A stretch of 64,000 bases of DNA. Origin: Robiginitalea myxolifaciens. GTDB lineage: Bacteria; Bacteroidota; Bacteroidia; Flavobacteriales; Flavobacteriaceae. Under the pieces are notes generated by a model. The model was not told where the DNA came from. It ran no database searches and saw nothing but the letters and a program-made list of their open reading frames with translations. A program made the translations under genes and the position numbers. Below, in pieces: positions 33,966 to 43,491 of the stretch (positions within the stretch are counted from its first letter, which is position 1; each line of letters opens with the position of its first letter). The DNA lies in NCBI RefSeq assembly GCF_900115205.1, contig NZ_FOYQ01000001.1, forward strand, positions 1,081,240 to 1,145,239, in the 5' to 3' direction.

Positions 33966-35432
33966 TTAATCCTGTACCTCAACTTTCTTGCGTTTGAGGC
34001 GAACGGTAAATACGGTTCCTTTCCCGGGCTGACTGGTAAATTCAATAGTTCCACCTACTCCTTCGACAATGGTTTTAACCATTCCCAATCCAAGGCCCAT
34101 CCCGCTGCTTTTGGTGGTGAATTTAGGCTCGAATATTTTGTCGGTATTCGCTTCACTGATCCCAATACCATTGTCCGCCACCATAATTTTGGCCCATCGC
34201 TCATCGGCTGTGACCGACACCAGGATGCGGGGATTTTCGACTTCCGGCACGGCCTGAATGGCATTCTTGACCAGGTTGGTCACAACCCGGATCAATTGGG
34301 TGCGGTCCATCTCGGCGGTAATATGCTCCTCCTCGGCCAGGAAATGGATATAAGGCTCGTTGAAAATTTCCAATCCAAGCCGGGTAACCTCCACCACATT
34401 GAGGTCTTCATTTTGCTGGGCAGGCATCTTCGCAAAATTTGAAAAAGCCGAGGCAATGCTACTGAGGGTATCGATTTGCTCGATCAGGCTTTTTGAAAAT
34501 TCCGCCATCCGGGTCCGGACCTCAGGATCTTCCGGGTCAAACTTCCGCTCAAAACTTTGGACGCTCAAACGCATTGGGGTAAGCGGATTTTTGATCTCGT
34601 GTGCTACTTGTTTGGCCATTTCGCGCCACGCCTGTTCGCGCTCGCTTCGGGCAAGTTTCGCGGCACTTTCTTCCAGCTCATCGATCATACCATTGTAGGC
34701 CCCAATCAAATGGGCAATCTCCTCAGTGGGGTCATCCAGGTGAATTTTCTCATTACTCTTCGCCAACCGGGTTTGGGTGAGCTTATCAGAAATGGTCTGC
34801 AGGGACCGGGTAATATATTTTGAAATGAAATAGGCCAGGCCAATTGCCGAAAGCAACATAAGGAGGTAAACCGCGCCAAGGCGCAGCAGGAATTCCTGTA
34901 ATTCTTCTTCGTAAAAGGAGTTCTCCTGAAAATAGCTTAGGTGGAGAATCCCTATGGGCTTGAATCTGGCATCCGTTATAATGCTGTAGGAAGCCTGGTA
35001 GGTGTCTCCGGCAGCTTCATTGATTTCCACATAGCGCTTTGAACTTCCCTGCCTGAGCGCGTTAAGTACATGGGTTTCCAGACAAATAGAAACCGAATCG
35101 TTATTGAATTTAGGCCGGGAGCTCTTGATGAGTTGCCCCTCCAGATCGTAAATATTGAAATTCGCGTTTTCAATGATCGCAATCCGATAGATCTCATCCT
35201 TAAATATCAATCCAAGGTTATCCGTAGTAATCGGGTAGGTGGTTTGCTGAAGGGCAAATTCGATGGCCTGCAGAATTTGCTGCTCTTTACGCTCCAGGCG
35301 ATCTTCATGATACTCAATGGATTGCTCCCGATATTGATAAACCGTAACCCCAGCGATCAGGATAGAGGCAATGATCACCAGCAAAATCATGGATACAAAA
35401 ATCCGGGACCTCAAAGACAATTTACGGAGCAA
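33966..35432 (-). CDS. NtrY-like sensor histidine kinase with HAMP domain
   Basis: A 488-residue membrane kinase. First transmembrane helix ~12-32, periplasmic sensor domain to ~180, second helix (LGAVYLLMLLSAIGLAYFIS), a HAMP-like linker, then the HisKA box (AHEIKNPLTPMRLS). ATPase motifs follow: NLVKNAIQAV, VADNGIGI and SSGMGLGLGMVKTIVEG. No response regulator is adjacent, so the partner is elsewhere. It lies 62 bp downstream of the HemJ gene on the same strand and may share its transcript. Confidence 0.92.
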   Translation of the reverse strand: MLRKLSLRSRIFVSMILLVIIASILIAGVTVYQYREQSIEYHEDRLERKEQQILQAIEFALQQTTYPITTDNLGLIFKDEIYRIAIIENANFNIYDLEGQLIKSSRPKFNNDSVSICLETHVLNALRQGSSKRYVEINEAAGDTYQASYSIITDARFKPIGILHLSYFQENSFYEEELQEFLLRLGAVYLLMLLSAIGLAYFISKYITRSLQTISDKLTQTRLAKSNEKIHLDDPTEEIAHLIGAYNGMIDELEESAAKLARSEREQAWREMAKQVAHEIKNPLTPMRLSVQSFERKFDPEDPEVRTRMAEFSKSLIEQIDTLSSIASAFSNFAKMPAQQNEDLNVVEVTRLGLEIFNEPYIHFLAEEEHITAEMDRTQLIRVVTNLVKNAIQAVPEVENPRILVSVTADERWAKIMVADNGIGISEANTDKIFEPKFTTKSSGMGLGLGMVKTIVEGVGGTIEFTSQPGKGTVFTVRLKRKKVEVQD

Positions 35433-35494
35433 AATTCGCTGGTTTAGTCGGTTAAAGTTAGCAATAATCAGGCCAGGCTGTAAGCGGGCTTTCC

Positions 35495-36034
35495 TTAATC
35501 CTTCCGCAACTTTTTATACAAGCGGATTCCGAGCATTAATAAGACCGCTAACCCGATGAGCCCCAGGAGGCCATAGATCCAATTCAGGCTGTGCCGGACC
35601 ACCGCGAGGAAGACCATGGCAAAAAGAATGAGCGTCGCGCCTTCGTTCCAAATCCTCATAAAGCCGGAGGTGTAGCTGAACGCTTCCCTTTGAAATTTCA
35701 AGAACATGCGGTGCATCAGCAGGTGGTAGCCCCAAAGCACAACCACAAATCCCAATTTTACATGCATCCAGCCTTGTTGTAACCAGCCCGGCATGATGGC
35801 CAGCAAGGTAAAGGCAAAAAGGGTGCACAAAATAGCCGAAGGCCAGGTGATGATATACCAAAGTCGGCGCTCCATGAGGCGGAATTGCGTGCCCAGTACC
35901 GCTGCCTCCGACTTCCCCTTATCCCGGGATTCGATATGATAGATAAAAAGCCTGGGCATGTAAAAGAGGCCGGCAAACCAGGTAACCACGAAGATCAAAT
36001 GCAGTGCTTTGATATAAGGGTAATACGCTTCCAT
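35495..36034 (-). CDS. hemJ: Protoporphyrinogen IX oxidase, HemJ/CopD-like
   Basis: A 179-residue inner-membrane protein with about four to five helices. The N-terminus (YIKALHLIFVVTWFAGLFYMP) carries the conserved His and the GLFYMPRLF motif of HemJ, which oxidises protoporphyrinogen IX to protoporphyrin IX. This complements the hemA-F genes at 58-64 kb, which lack hemG/hemY. The gene is 11 bp after brnQ on the same strand. Confidence 0.87.
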   Translation of the reverse strand: MEAYYPYIKALHLIFVVTWFAGLFYMPRLFIYHIESRDKGKSEAAVLGTQFRLMERRLWYIITWPSAILCTLFAFTLLAIMPGWLQQGWMHVKLGFVVVLWGYHLLMHRMFLKFQREAFSYTSGFMRIWNEGATLILFAMVFLAVVRHSLNWIYGLLGLIGLAVLLMLGIRLYKKLRKD

Positions 36035-36045
36035 GTTTTCCTTTA

Positions 36046-37344
36046 TTAGGCAAATTTACGGTTTCGGGCTACAACCCAAAGCATGGAAAGGGCATAGACC
36101 GCTAAGGCCGGTAAAACCCATCCCATACGGAATTCCTGCAGGGGCAAACGTTTAACGATATCGCCAATGCCTGAACCGCCCGAATCCTCGAATAATCCAA
36201 TACTTTGCAGAAAATCCGGTACACTAAAAATAAGCACGGTCGCTACCACTATTCGAAATACCAGAGGTGGGCTCCAGCCTTTAGGCAGGGCATTCAAGAG
36301 GATCAGGACAATGGTGAGCGGATAGATCAGCATCAGGGCTGGCAAGGCAACCTGAATGATTACATCCACGGGAAGCTGTCCCATAATAACCCCCAAAATA
36401 CACCCAACTACAGCGGTTACACGATAGACTTTTCGTGAATTGCCATAGCGCGAGCTTACGAAGTCTGCCGTGCCCGTGACAATCCCGACCGCGGTGGTAA
36501 AACAGGCCAGGCTAATGAGCAGGCTTAGGAATATCCCTCCGTAAGTACCCAGGGCAATCGAACTCATTCCCGAAAGTAAACCGGTTCTGCTGATATCCGT
36601 ACCGAATTCCCCGGTGACACTTGCCCCCGAAACCATCAAACCCCCATAGAGCAATGCCAGAGCAAGCCCGGCAAAGGCCCCTGCTTTGATGAGAATCCAG
36701 AAGCGCTGTCTGCGTTCCAGGTCAGGCGCTTCCAATTTCAATGAGATCAGAATTACCCCACCAACCACAACGGCTCCAATGGCATCAAAGGTTTGGTAGC
36801 CTTCCAGAATACCTTCCGTAAAAGGATGGGGCATTAGATTGGTTGTGCTTAAGTCTCCCAGGGGTAACAACAGACTAATAATCAGCGCGAGTAAAACCAG
36901 GAGAATGATGGGGGTTAGCCATTGCCCAATCCATTTACTCAAGCGGGAGCGATTGTGGACAAACAGGTATACCAGCGCAAAATAAATCAAGCTGGTTAGC
37001 AGGGGAGGTATTTCAATAAACGGAGCCACAGCCATTTCATGCGTAACCGATGCGGTACGGGGAGCAGGCAGGGCAACAGATATGGCGTAGACCAAATAAC
37101 AGTAAGCCAAGCCAAAGAGCGGATGGGTTTTCAGGGTAAAATCAAACATCCCGCCCTGCAATCGGGCATGGGCCAGAATACCGAGCATGGGGATCAGCAC
37201 AGCAGAGAGGCAAAACCCAAGACAAACCAGCCACCAAAGCTCACCGGACCGAAATCCCAACATGGGCGGAAGCACCAAATTCCCCGCTCCGAAAAAGAGG
37301 GAGAAAAGCGCCATCCCCAGCACCCAAATGGCACGTTTTTTCAT
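36046..37344 (-). CDS. brnQ: Branched-chain amino acid transport carrier (BrnQ/LIVCS family)
   Basis: An inner-membrane symporter of 432 residues with about 12 helices. The start (MKKRAIWVLGMALFSLFFGAGNLVLPP) is the family signature, with the unwound FFGAGN segment that binds substrate and ion. It imports Leu, Ile and Val. An upstream in-frame start at 37425 would add 27 residues not expected in the family, so 37344 is preferred. It precedes hemJ by 11 bp. Confidence 0.9.
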   Translation of the reverse strand: MKKRAIWVLGMALFSLFFGAGNLVLPPMLGFRSGELWWLVCLGFCLSAVLIPMLGILAHARLQGGMFDFTLKTHPLFGLAYCYLVYAISVALPAPRTASVTHEMAVAPFIEIPPLLTSLIYFALVYLFVHNRSRLSKWIGQWLTPIILLVLLALIISLLLPLGDLSTTNLMPHPFTEGILEGYQTFDAIGAVVVGGVILISLKLEAPDLERRQRFWILIKAGAFAGLALALLYGGLMVSGASVTGEFGTDISRTGLLSGMSSIALGTYGGIFLSLLISLACFTTAVGIVTGTADFVSSRYGNSRKVYRVTAVVGCILGVIMGQLPVDVIIQVALPALMLIYPLTIVLILLNALPKGWSPPLVFRIVVATVLIFSVPDFLQSIGLFEDSGGSGIGDIVKRLPLQEFRMGWVLPALAVYALSMLWVVARNRKFA

Positions 37345-37546
37345 AAAAAGTTTGTAAGAAAGCGGTAAGATGTCGAAAAAAAGTAAAATAACTGCGGATA
37401 TACCCAATAATTCCGCAGCCCGCACGTTGGGACTTTAGACCGTTAAAAGAAAAGTGCCTATTCGTGAAATTCGCCCCTCAAGAAGTGATTCCCAAATCTC
37501 CGATCCAAGGGCTCGTCTGGATACCACATAACCTAATCTCTGCGCC

Positions 37547-37771
37547 ATGAAGAAATACTTCTGCACCCTCTTCGGCCACCACTTCTCCGTAACCAAGAAA
37601 GTGACCTCTCATATCAAAGAATACAGCTGCGTTCACTGTGGAAAACAAGTAACCACAGATGTTAGTGGAAACCTTTCCCTGTTAACGCCGCAATTAAAGG
37701 AAATCAACGAAACGCTGGAGTTTATCAACAGGAAGAAGCTCAATCGTTCTGCCCCCCAGCAGGTTGCCTGA
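37547..37771 (+). CDS. Small Cys/His-rich protein, 74 residues
   Basis: A short cytoplasmic protein. Possible zinc ligands are Cys6, His11 and His12 in YFCTLFGHHF, and Cys28 and Cys31 in YSCVHCGK. The tail is helical and polar (LKEINETLEFINRKK). No family is recognised with confidence; it resembles short zinc-ribbon-like proteins. It is transcribed toward thiL and overlaps its 3' end by 32 bp. Confidence 0.7.
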   Translation: MKKYFCTLFGHHFSVTKKVTSHIKEYSCVHCGKQVTTDVSGNLSLLTPQLKEINETLEFINRKKLNRSAPQQVA

Positions 37772-38807
37772 ACGAATTCCATCCCCTTGCCGTTAATGGC
37801 ATACTTTGAGAGGTACGGGTTATAAGCTGTGCCCCCGAAGCCTCGTCTGTCATATGCCCTATTACCGTTAAATTCGGGTTCCCTTTGATCTTTGGATAAT
37901 CATCAGGGGAAATCGTGAATAAAAGTTCATAGTCTTCGCCCCCGCTTAAAGCCACCGTACTTACTTCCATATTAAATTCTTCAGCAGCTCCTATCATTGT
38001 TGGGTCCAGCGGAATTTTTTCCTCGTAGAGCGAACATCCCACCCGGGAAGCCGTGCACAGATGCAGGATTTCAGAGGAAAGTCCATCACTGATATCGATC
38101 ATTGCAGTGGGTTTTACCCCGAGTTCGGCTAGCAGGCCAACTATATCTTTTCGGGCTTCTGGTTTCAGTTGCCGTTCTACCAAATAACTATACGGTTCCA
38201 AATCGGGTTGGTGCTGTGGATTTACCTTGAATACTTCCTGCTCCCGTCGCAAAATTTGCAATCCCAGATAGGCAGCCCCTAAATCCCCGCTAACCACCAA
38301 TAAGTCATTAGGTCGGGCACCACTCCTTTTTACAGCTTCGATAGCTCCGGCTATTCCAATTGCCGTGATGGAGATCACCAACCCACTGGTAGACGAAGTC
38401 GTATCCCCCCCGACCACATCTACCCCGTAGTGCTCCGCCGCATGATAGATTCCGGCATAGAGTTCTTCCAACGCCTCCAACCCAAAGCGATTGGAAACTG
38501 CAAGGGACACCGTTAGCTGGGTGGGCTCCATATTCATCGCATAGATATCGCTGAGATTTACCACAACGGCCTTGTAACCGAGGTGTTTTAACGGGGTATA
38601 CCCCAGATCAAAATGCACCCCTTCGACCAACATGTCGGTGGTAAGGGCTACATCCTCCCCGCCAAAATTCATCAGGGCGGCATCGTCCCCAATGCCTAAA
38701 AGGGTGGAAGGCTTTTTGATTTCAAAGGCCTGGGTCAGGTGCTGGATTAGGCCAAATTCACCGAGGCTCTCCAGGGAAGTCTTTTGTGGATCTTTAGATT
38801 CAAACAT
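37740..38807 (-). CDS. thiL: Thiamine-monophosphate kinase
   Basis: A 355-residue enzyme that phosphorylates thiamine phosphate to thiamine pyrophosphate. The family features are GIGDDAALM (Mg-ATP site), TTDMLVEGVHFDLGYTP, VVNLSDIYAMN and DVVGGDTTSS, then DISDGLSSEILHL and SGGEDYELLF. It has no thiamine-gene neighbours and no THI box was seen. A -7 box (38812-38819, minus strand) ends 4 nt before the ATG. Confidence 0.95.
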   Translation of the reverse strand: MFESKDPQKTSLESLGEFGLIQHLTQAFEIKKPSTLLGIGDDAALMNFGGEDVALTTDMLVEGVHFDLGYTPLKHLGYKAVVVNLSDIYAMNMEPTQLTVSLAVSNRFGLEALEELYAGIYHAAEHYGVDVVGGDTTSSTSGLVISITAIGIAGAIEAVKRSGARPNDLLVVSGDLGAAYLGLQILRREQEVFKVNPQHQPDLEPYSYLVERQLKPEARKDIVGLLAELGVKPTAMIDISDGLSSEILHLCTASRVGCSLYEEKIPLDPTMIGAAEEFNMEVSTVALSGGEDYELLFTISPDDYPKIKGNPNLTVIGHMTDEASGAQLITRTSQSMPLTARGWNSFRQPAGGQND

Positions 38808-38811
38808 GGCG

Positions 38812-38819
38812 CAAAAGTA
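38812..38819 (-). promoter_or_regulatory. Putative -7 promoter box of thiL
   Basis: TACTTTTG on the minus strand fits TAnnTTTG exactly and ends 4 nt before the thiL ATG, which suggests a leaderless or near-leaderless transcript. Confidence 0.45.
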
Positions 38820-38840
38820 CTATCAAATGCCTGTAATCCC

Positions 38841-38848
38841 TATCTTTA
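38841..38848 (+). promoter_or_regulatory. Putative -7 promoter box of the LVIVD lipoprotein gene
   Basis: TATCTTTA matches seven of eight positions of TAnnTTTG, 15 nt before the ATG at 38864. It is divergent from the thiL box only 21 bp away. Confidence 0.35.
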
Positions 38849-38863
38849 CTTTAAAACCTGCTT

Positions 38864-40150
38864 ATGAATTCTTCAAGGTCGCTTTCACAGCTAATATATC
38901 TTTTGTTCGTTTTTGCCCTCGCCATTTCTTGCTCGAGTGATGACGGTGCTTCTCCGAATCCAAACCCGAATCCAAATCCCGGAACGGGGAATCCTGGTGG
39001 AAATCCACCTCCTGGAGGTGTGGACATCGGTGCTATTCCCTGTGAAAATGGAATGGCGGGTGCTTATCCCTGCTCTGGTTATGATTTGGTATCCAGACTC
39101 GACCTTGCAGCCCTTGGCGGGAATCGGGGTAATGATATCTGGGGCTGGGTCGATCCGGATACGGGCATCGAATACGCTATAGTAGGCCTGAATACCGGCA
39201 CCGTTTTTATTTCCCTGGAAGATCCGGAAGATCCTTTGGTTTTGGGCACCCTTCCCACGGCGACTTCCAACAGTACCTGGCGGGATATTAAGGTCTATTC
39301 CAACCACGCCTATATTGTCTCAGAGGCCAACGGGCATGGCATGCAGGTTTTTGACCTTACCCAATTGCGAAACCCGGCAACCGTTCCGGCGACCTTTTCG
39401 GCAACTTCGATTTTCAGGGGCTTTGGAAACGCTCATAATATTGTAATAAACGAAGAAACCGGTTTTGCTTATGCCGTAGGGACCGGCCCTGATGCACCTT
39501 TTAACGGAGGGGCTACTTTTATCGACCTCAGCGATCCGGGTAATCCTTCTCCAGCTGGAGGATATGGGAACAGTGGCTATACCCACGACGCCCAGGTAGT
39601 CACTTACAACGGCCCGGATTCCGACTATACCGGACGTGAAATCTTTATTGGGTCCAATGAGGACCGCGTGGTAATCGTCGATGTTACCGACAAGGATCAA
39701 CCCCAATTCATTTCACAACTGACCTATCCACAAATCGGGTACACCCACCAGGGATGGTTCACTGAAGACCAACGGTATTTTCTGCTGGGGGATGAGACAG
39801 ACGAATTAAATTTTGGCGTGCTCTCCCGAACCATAATCTTTGATTTTACGGACCTGGATTCGCCGGTTTTTGATTTTGAATACAGCGGGCCTACTACAGC
39901 CATAGACCACAACGGATATGTCCTGGGTAATTCATTTTATCTGGCCAACTATTCTGCCGGGCTGCGGGTTATCGATATCAGTGATATCGGCAACGGCAAT
40001 ATCACAGAAACCGGATTTTTTGATTCCTACCCCCAATCACAAGCGACAAGTTTTGTAGGTGTTTGGAGTGTCTATCCGTATTTGCCCAGCGGTGTTATAC
40101 TGATCAATGACATCAACAACGGCTTCTTCGTGGTACGCCCTTCATCCTAG
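38864..40150 (+). CDS. Choice-of-anchor B family (LVIVD-like) surface lipoprotein
   Basis: A 428-residue lipoprotein. The lipobox AISC (Cys23) is followed by SSDDG, a flavobacterial surface-export-like sequence, and a slippery Pro/Asn/Gly linker (PNPNPNPNPG, then GNPPPGG). The body has repeated beta-strand blocks of LVIVD type (EYAIVGLNTGTVFISLED, HAYIVSEANGHGMQVFDL, EIFIGSNEDRVVIVDVTD, AGLRVIDISD) that should form a propeller. This matches proteins annotated as choice-of-anchor B. The gene lies 23 bp before the next lipoprotein gene, so the two form an operon. Confidence 0.87.
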   Translation: MNSSRSLSQLIYLLFVFALAISCSSDDGASPNPNPNPNPGTGNPGGNPPPGGVDIGAIPCENGMAGAYPCSGYDLVSRLDLAALGGNRGNDIWGWVDPDTGIEYAIVGLNTGTVFISLEDPEDPLVLGTLPTATSNSTWRDIKVYSNHAYIVSEANGHGMQVFDLTQLRNPATVPATFSATSIFRGFGNAHNIVINEETGFAYAVGTGPDAPFNGGATFIDLSDPGNPSPAGGYGNSGYTHDAQVVTYNGPDSDYTGREIFIGSNEDRVVIVDVTDKDQPQFISQLTYPQIGYTHQGWFTEDQRYFLLGDETDELNFGVLSRTIIFDFTDLDSPVFDFEYSGPTTAIDHNGYVLGNSFYLANYSAGLRVIDISDIGNGNITETGFFDSYPQSQATSFVGVWSVYPYLPSGVILINDINNGFFVVRPSS

Positions 40151-40173
40151 CGTTCGATTAAAAAAATTGCATC

Positions 40174-41547
40174 ATGAAAATATTCAAGAAATTGTCTAGA
40201 GCGTCTTTGATCCCTTTTGTTTTGGTTTTGTTGCTGGTTTCCTGCAGCGATGATCAGGACGACCTGCCTCAAAACCCCGATCCGGTGGCAGCCAGTGGCA
40301 CCATCGAATGGACACGTAGTTTCGGGGGAAGTGGAGCAGAAAGCCCGAGATCAATAATTGCCACCATGGATGGTGGCGTGGCTATCCTGGGGTTCACCGA
40401 AAGTACAGACGGCGATCTGGCCGGGAAAACTACTGCTGTAAATGATTATTGGCTGCTTAAACTCGATGCTGAGGGCCAAATGCAATGGCAGCGCACCCTG
40501 GGCGGCAGTAAGGACGACCGCGGACAGGCCGTGATTCAGACGCGAGATGGAGGCTATGCTGTTAGTGGGTATGCCATGAGCGACGATGGAGATGGTTCGG
40601 CAAACAATGGTTTTCACGATAATTGGGTGGTCCGGCTCGACGGTGGCGGAAACATTTTGTGGGAACGCAGTTTCGGATTTTCCGGGCACGATCATAGCTA
40701 TGACTTGCTGCAAACGGAGGACGACGGCTTCCTTTTTGCGGGCTTTATGGATTTAAGTGCAGCCCGCGTAGACGGCTTTGAAGGGCTCTCTGCGAAAGGA
40801 AATGCCAGCAGCCAACACGGAGTCGGTGAATTCTGGTGTACCAAATTATTTGCCGATGGGAGCCTCGACTGGCAATTTTACTTCGGTGGATCAAACAATG
40901 ATCGGGCGCATGCCCTGGCTCCTGCACGCGATGGAGGATTTGTGCTCGCGGGTTTTTCAGAAAGCGACGATTTCGACATCAGCGCAGCCAGAGGGAGTTA
41001 CGATTTTTGGGTTATTCGCCTGGCCGAGGACGGTGCCATGGTTTGGGAACGCAGCCTGGGAGGTAGCGGCATTGACATTGCTTCTGACATAACCCCTACC
41101 GCTGATGGCGGGTTCCTGGTGGTTGGAAATTCTTTTAGCCCCGATGGGGATCGGACCGAAGCCCTGGGCGAATCAGATATCTGGCTGGTAAAACTCAGCG
41201 CTCAGGGGCAGTTGGAATGGGAGCGCAGTTATGGCGGGGAAGTTTTTGACACCGCAGAAGGAATTGCCCCCCTTTCTGATGGCGGTTACCTGATCAGCGG
41301 AAATAGTCGAAGTACTACCGGGGGCTTTTCCAATTCCGGAGAAAACGATATGCTCTTCATCAAGATCGATGCCCAGGGCGATGTGCTATGGGAAAGATCC
41401 TTTGGGAGCACAGGAATTGACCAGGCTTTTGATGCGGTGGAAGGGGCAGATGGGAGTGTTTATATCGTCGGAGAATTGGCTGCACCAGGCACCCCTGAAC
41501 TACCCTCCCGGGGAGCAACAGACCTCATTCTGTTAAAGGTCCGATAA
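40174..41547 (+). CDS. Surface lipoprotein, probable seven-bladed beta-propeller
   Basis: A 457-residue lipoprotein with lipobox LVSC (about residue 24) followed by SDDQDD. The body holds seven repeats of about 55-65 residues, each with a W-x-R-S-F/L-G-G strand, a DGG turn and a DxWLxKLD-type strand (WTRSFGG, WQRTLGG, WERSFGF, WQFYFGG, WERSLGG, WERSYGG, WERSFGS). Seven such units suggest a closed propeller. No enzymatic motif is seen; a binding or structural surface role is likely. It follows the LVIVD lipoprotein by 23 bp. Confidence 0.82.
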   Translation: MKIFKKLSRASLIPFVLVLLLVSCSDDQDDLPQNPDPVAASGTIEWTRSFGGSGAESPRSIIATMDGGVAILGFTESTDGDLAGKTTAVNDYWLLKLDAEGQMQWQRTLGGSKDDRGQAVIQTRDGGYAVSGYAMSDDGDGSANNGFHDNWVVRLDGGGNILWERSFGFSGHDHSYDLLQTEDDGFLFAGFMDLSAARVDGFEGLSAKGNASSQHGVGEFWCTKLFADGSLDWQFYFGGSNNDRAHALAPARDGGFVLAGFSESDDFDISAARGSYDFWVIRLAEDGAMVWERSLGGSGIDIASDITPTADGGFLVVGNSFSPDGDRTEALGESDIWLVKLSAQGQLEWERSYGGEVFDTAEGIAPLSDGGYLISGNSRSTTGGFSNSGENDMLFIKIDAQGDVLWERSFGSTGIDQAFDAVEGADGSVYIVGELAAPGTPELPSRGATDLILLKVR

Positions 41548-41606
41548 ACGCTGGGGTTCTGCCATAGAATTCCCCAATGTCCCGATACGTTATAATAATG
41601 TTAGGA

Positions 41607-41640
41607 TTTGCCGAAATACCGGCCTCTTGCCGTATATTTG
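41607..41640 (+). promoter_or_regulatory. Promoter of the suf operon
   Basis: TTTG (41607-41610) and TATATTTG (41633-41640) are spaced by 22 bp, a near-perfect Bacteroidota promoter. The -7 box lies 29 bp before the first suf start codon at 41670. Confidence 0.8.
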
Positions 41641-41669
41641 TGAACTATTTAGAATAATTCCATTTTAAA

Positions 41670-41999
41670 ATGATCAAAGTTTCAGAATCCGCCAAGGAAA
41701 AAGTCGTCGCTCTGATGCGCGAAGAAGGCTTTGATGCCCAGTCCGATTACGTTCGGGTTGGTGTAAAGAGCGGGGGTTGTAGTGGCCTCTCATACGAATT
41801 GAAATTTGACCGTGACCTCGATGAAGCCGATAAGGTCTTTGAGGACAACGCCGTCAGAATCATTGTGGATAAAAAAAGCTTCCTGTATCTGGTAGGCACA
41901 ACCCTGGAATATTCCGGCGGTCTGAATGGTAAAGGATTTGTTTTTAATAACCCGAACGCACAACGCACATGCGGTTGCGGGGAAAGTTTTTCCCTATAA
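41670..41999 (+). CDS. SufA/IscA-type iron-sulfur carrier
   Basis: A 109-residue A-type carrier. The three conserved Cys are in SGGCSGLSYEL and at the C-terminus CGCGESF, ready to hold a cluster or iron between assembly and target. It is the first gene of the suf operon, 11 bp before sufB, and follows a consensus promoter. The name could be sufA or erpA; family membership is clear but the subtype is not. Confidence 0.93.
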   Translation: MIKVSESAKEKVVALMREEGFDAQSDYVRVGVKSGGCSGLSYELKFDRDLDEADKVFEDNAVRIIVDKKSFLYLVGTTLEYSGGLNGKGFVFNNPNAQRTCGCGESFSL

Positions 42000-42010
42000 C
42001 AAGTTAAGAT

Positions 42011-43456
42011 ATGGCCTATACTGAGGAAGAATTAAAAAAGGAGCTGGAAAGCAAAGAATATGCCTACGGCTTTTACACGGACATTGATTCCGAAACCTTC
42101 CCCAAAGGTTTAAGTGAGGAGATCGTAATCGCAATCTCCCGCAAAAAGGAGGAACCCCAATGGATGACCGAATGGCGCCTGGAGTCGTTCCGCCTTTGGC
42201 AGGAAATGGAGGAGCCGGAGTGGGCAAACGTCAACTACAAGAAACCGGACTTTCAGGATATTTCCTATTACTCCGCTCCGAATAAAAAACCCAAATACGA
42301 AAGTCTGGACGAAGTAGACCCTGAGTTGCTCGAGACTTTTGAAAAACTTGGGATATCACTCGAAGAGCAGAAAAAGCTCGCCGGGGTGGCCGTCGACGTG
42401 GTAATGGATTCTGTATCTGTAGCCACAACCTTTAAGAAAACACTGGCGGAGAAAGGGATTATTTTCTGTTCCATTTCTGAAGCCATACAGGAACATCCGG
42501 AATTGGTTCGCAAGTATATCGGCAGCGTTGTTCCGCAACGGGACAACTTCTACGCGGCATTGAACTCTGCCGTTTTCTCCGATGGATCGTTCTGTTACAT
42601 TCCGAAAGGTGTTCGTTGTCCAATGGAACTTTCCACCTATTTCCGAATCAATCAGGCGGGAACAGGACAATTTGAGCGAACCCTGGTTATTGCCGATGAG
42701 GGCAGTTACGTGAGTTACCTCGAGGGATGTACCGCTCCCTCCCGGGACGAAAACCAATTGCATGCCGCAGTAGTAGAACTGATTGCGCTGGACAATGCCG
42801 AAATCAAATACTCTACGGTTCAAAACTGGTTCCCTGGAGATAAGGAAGGTAAAGGCGGGGTCTTCAACTTTGTAACCAAAAGGGGGCTCTGTGAACGCAA
42901 TGCGAAGATTTCGTGGACGCAGGTGGAAACCGGTTCAGCGGTGACCTGGAAATACCCTTCCTGTGTACTTAAGGGCGACAATTCTATCGGAGAGTTCTAC
43001 TCGATAGCCGTTACCAATAATTTCCAACAGGCCGATACGGGTACCAAGATGATCCACCTGGGTAACAACACCCGCAGCACGATTATCTCCAAAGGGATTT
43101 CGGCCGGGCAATCCCAAAACTCCTACCGCGGATTGGTACAGGTAGGGCGACGAGCCAAGAATGCGCGGAATTTCTCCCAGTGCGATTCCCTGCTAATGGG
43201 TAACCGCTGTGGGGCCCATACCTTCCCATATATCGAAGCCGGGAACAGCACGGCTCAAATTGAGCACGAGGCCACGACCAGTAAAATCGGGGAGGATCAG
43301 ATTTTCTATTGCAACCAGCGCGGGATCGATACCGAAAAAGCCATTGCGCTTATCGTAAACGGTTTCAGCAAGGAAGTACTGAATAAACTTCCTATGGAAT
43401 TTGCGGTGGAGGCACAGAAATTATTAGAAATCAGCCTGGAAGGATCTGTAGGTTAA
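42011..43456 (+). CDS. sufB: Fe-S cluster assembly scaffold subunit SufB
   Basis: A 481-residue scaffold subunit. Conserved segments include [52 protein letters not shown] and the C-terminal [25 protein letters not shown], each shortened here to the characteristic pieces: [18 protein letters not shown] carries the scaffold Cys, and [12 protein letters not shown] is the SufC-contact region. It builds nascent clusters with SufC and SufD. Normally sufC follows directly; here an MBL-fold gene lies between. Confidence 0.97.
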   Translation: MAYTEEELKKELESKEYAYGFYTDIDSETFPKGLSEEIVIAISRKKEEPQWMTEWRLESFRLWQEMEEPEWANVNYKKPDFQDISYYSAPNKKPKYESLDEVDPELLETFEKLGISLEEQKKLAGVAVDVVMDSVSVATTFKKTLAEKGIIFCSISEAIQEHPELVRKYIGSVVPQRDNFYAALNSAVFSDGSFCYIPKGVRCPMELSTYFRINQAGTGQFERTLVIADEGSYVSYLEGCTAPSRDENQLHAAVVELIALDNAEIKYSTVQNWFPGDKEGKGGVFNFVTKRGLCERNAKISWTQVETGSAVTWKYPSCVLKGDNSIGEFYSIAVTNNFQQADTGTKMIHLGNNTRSTIISKGISAGQSQNSYRGLVQVGRRAKNARNFSQCDSLLMGNRCGAHTFPYIEAGNSTAQIEHEATTSKIGEDQIFYCNQRGIDTEKAIALIVNGFSKEVLNKLPMEFAVEAQKLLEISLEGSVG

Positions 43457-43491
43457 GCCCGGATTCCTGAAACGCACCTAGAAACACTGCG

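Noticed and set aside
38940-39010. Short Pro/Asn/Gly-coding repeat considered as a CRISPR-like or mobile repeat
   Set aside because: It is an in-frame low-complexity linker after a lipobox; units are 6 bp and there are no spacers.
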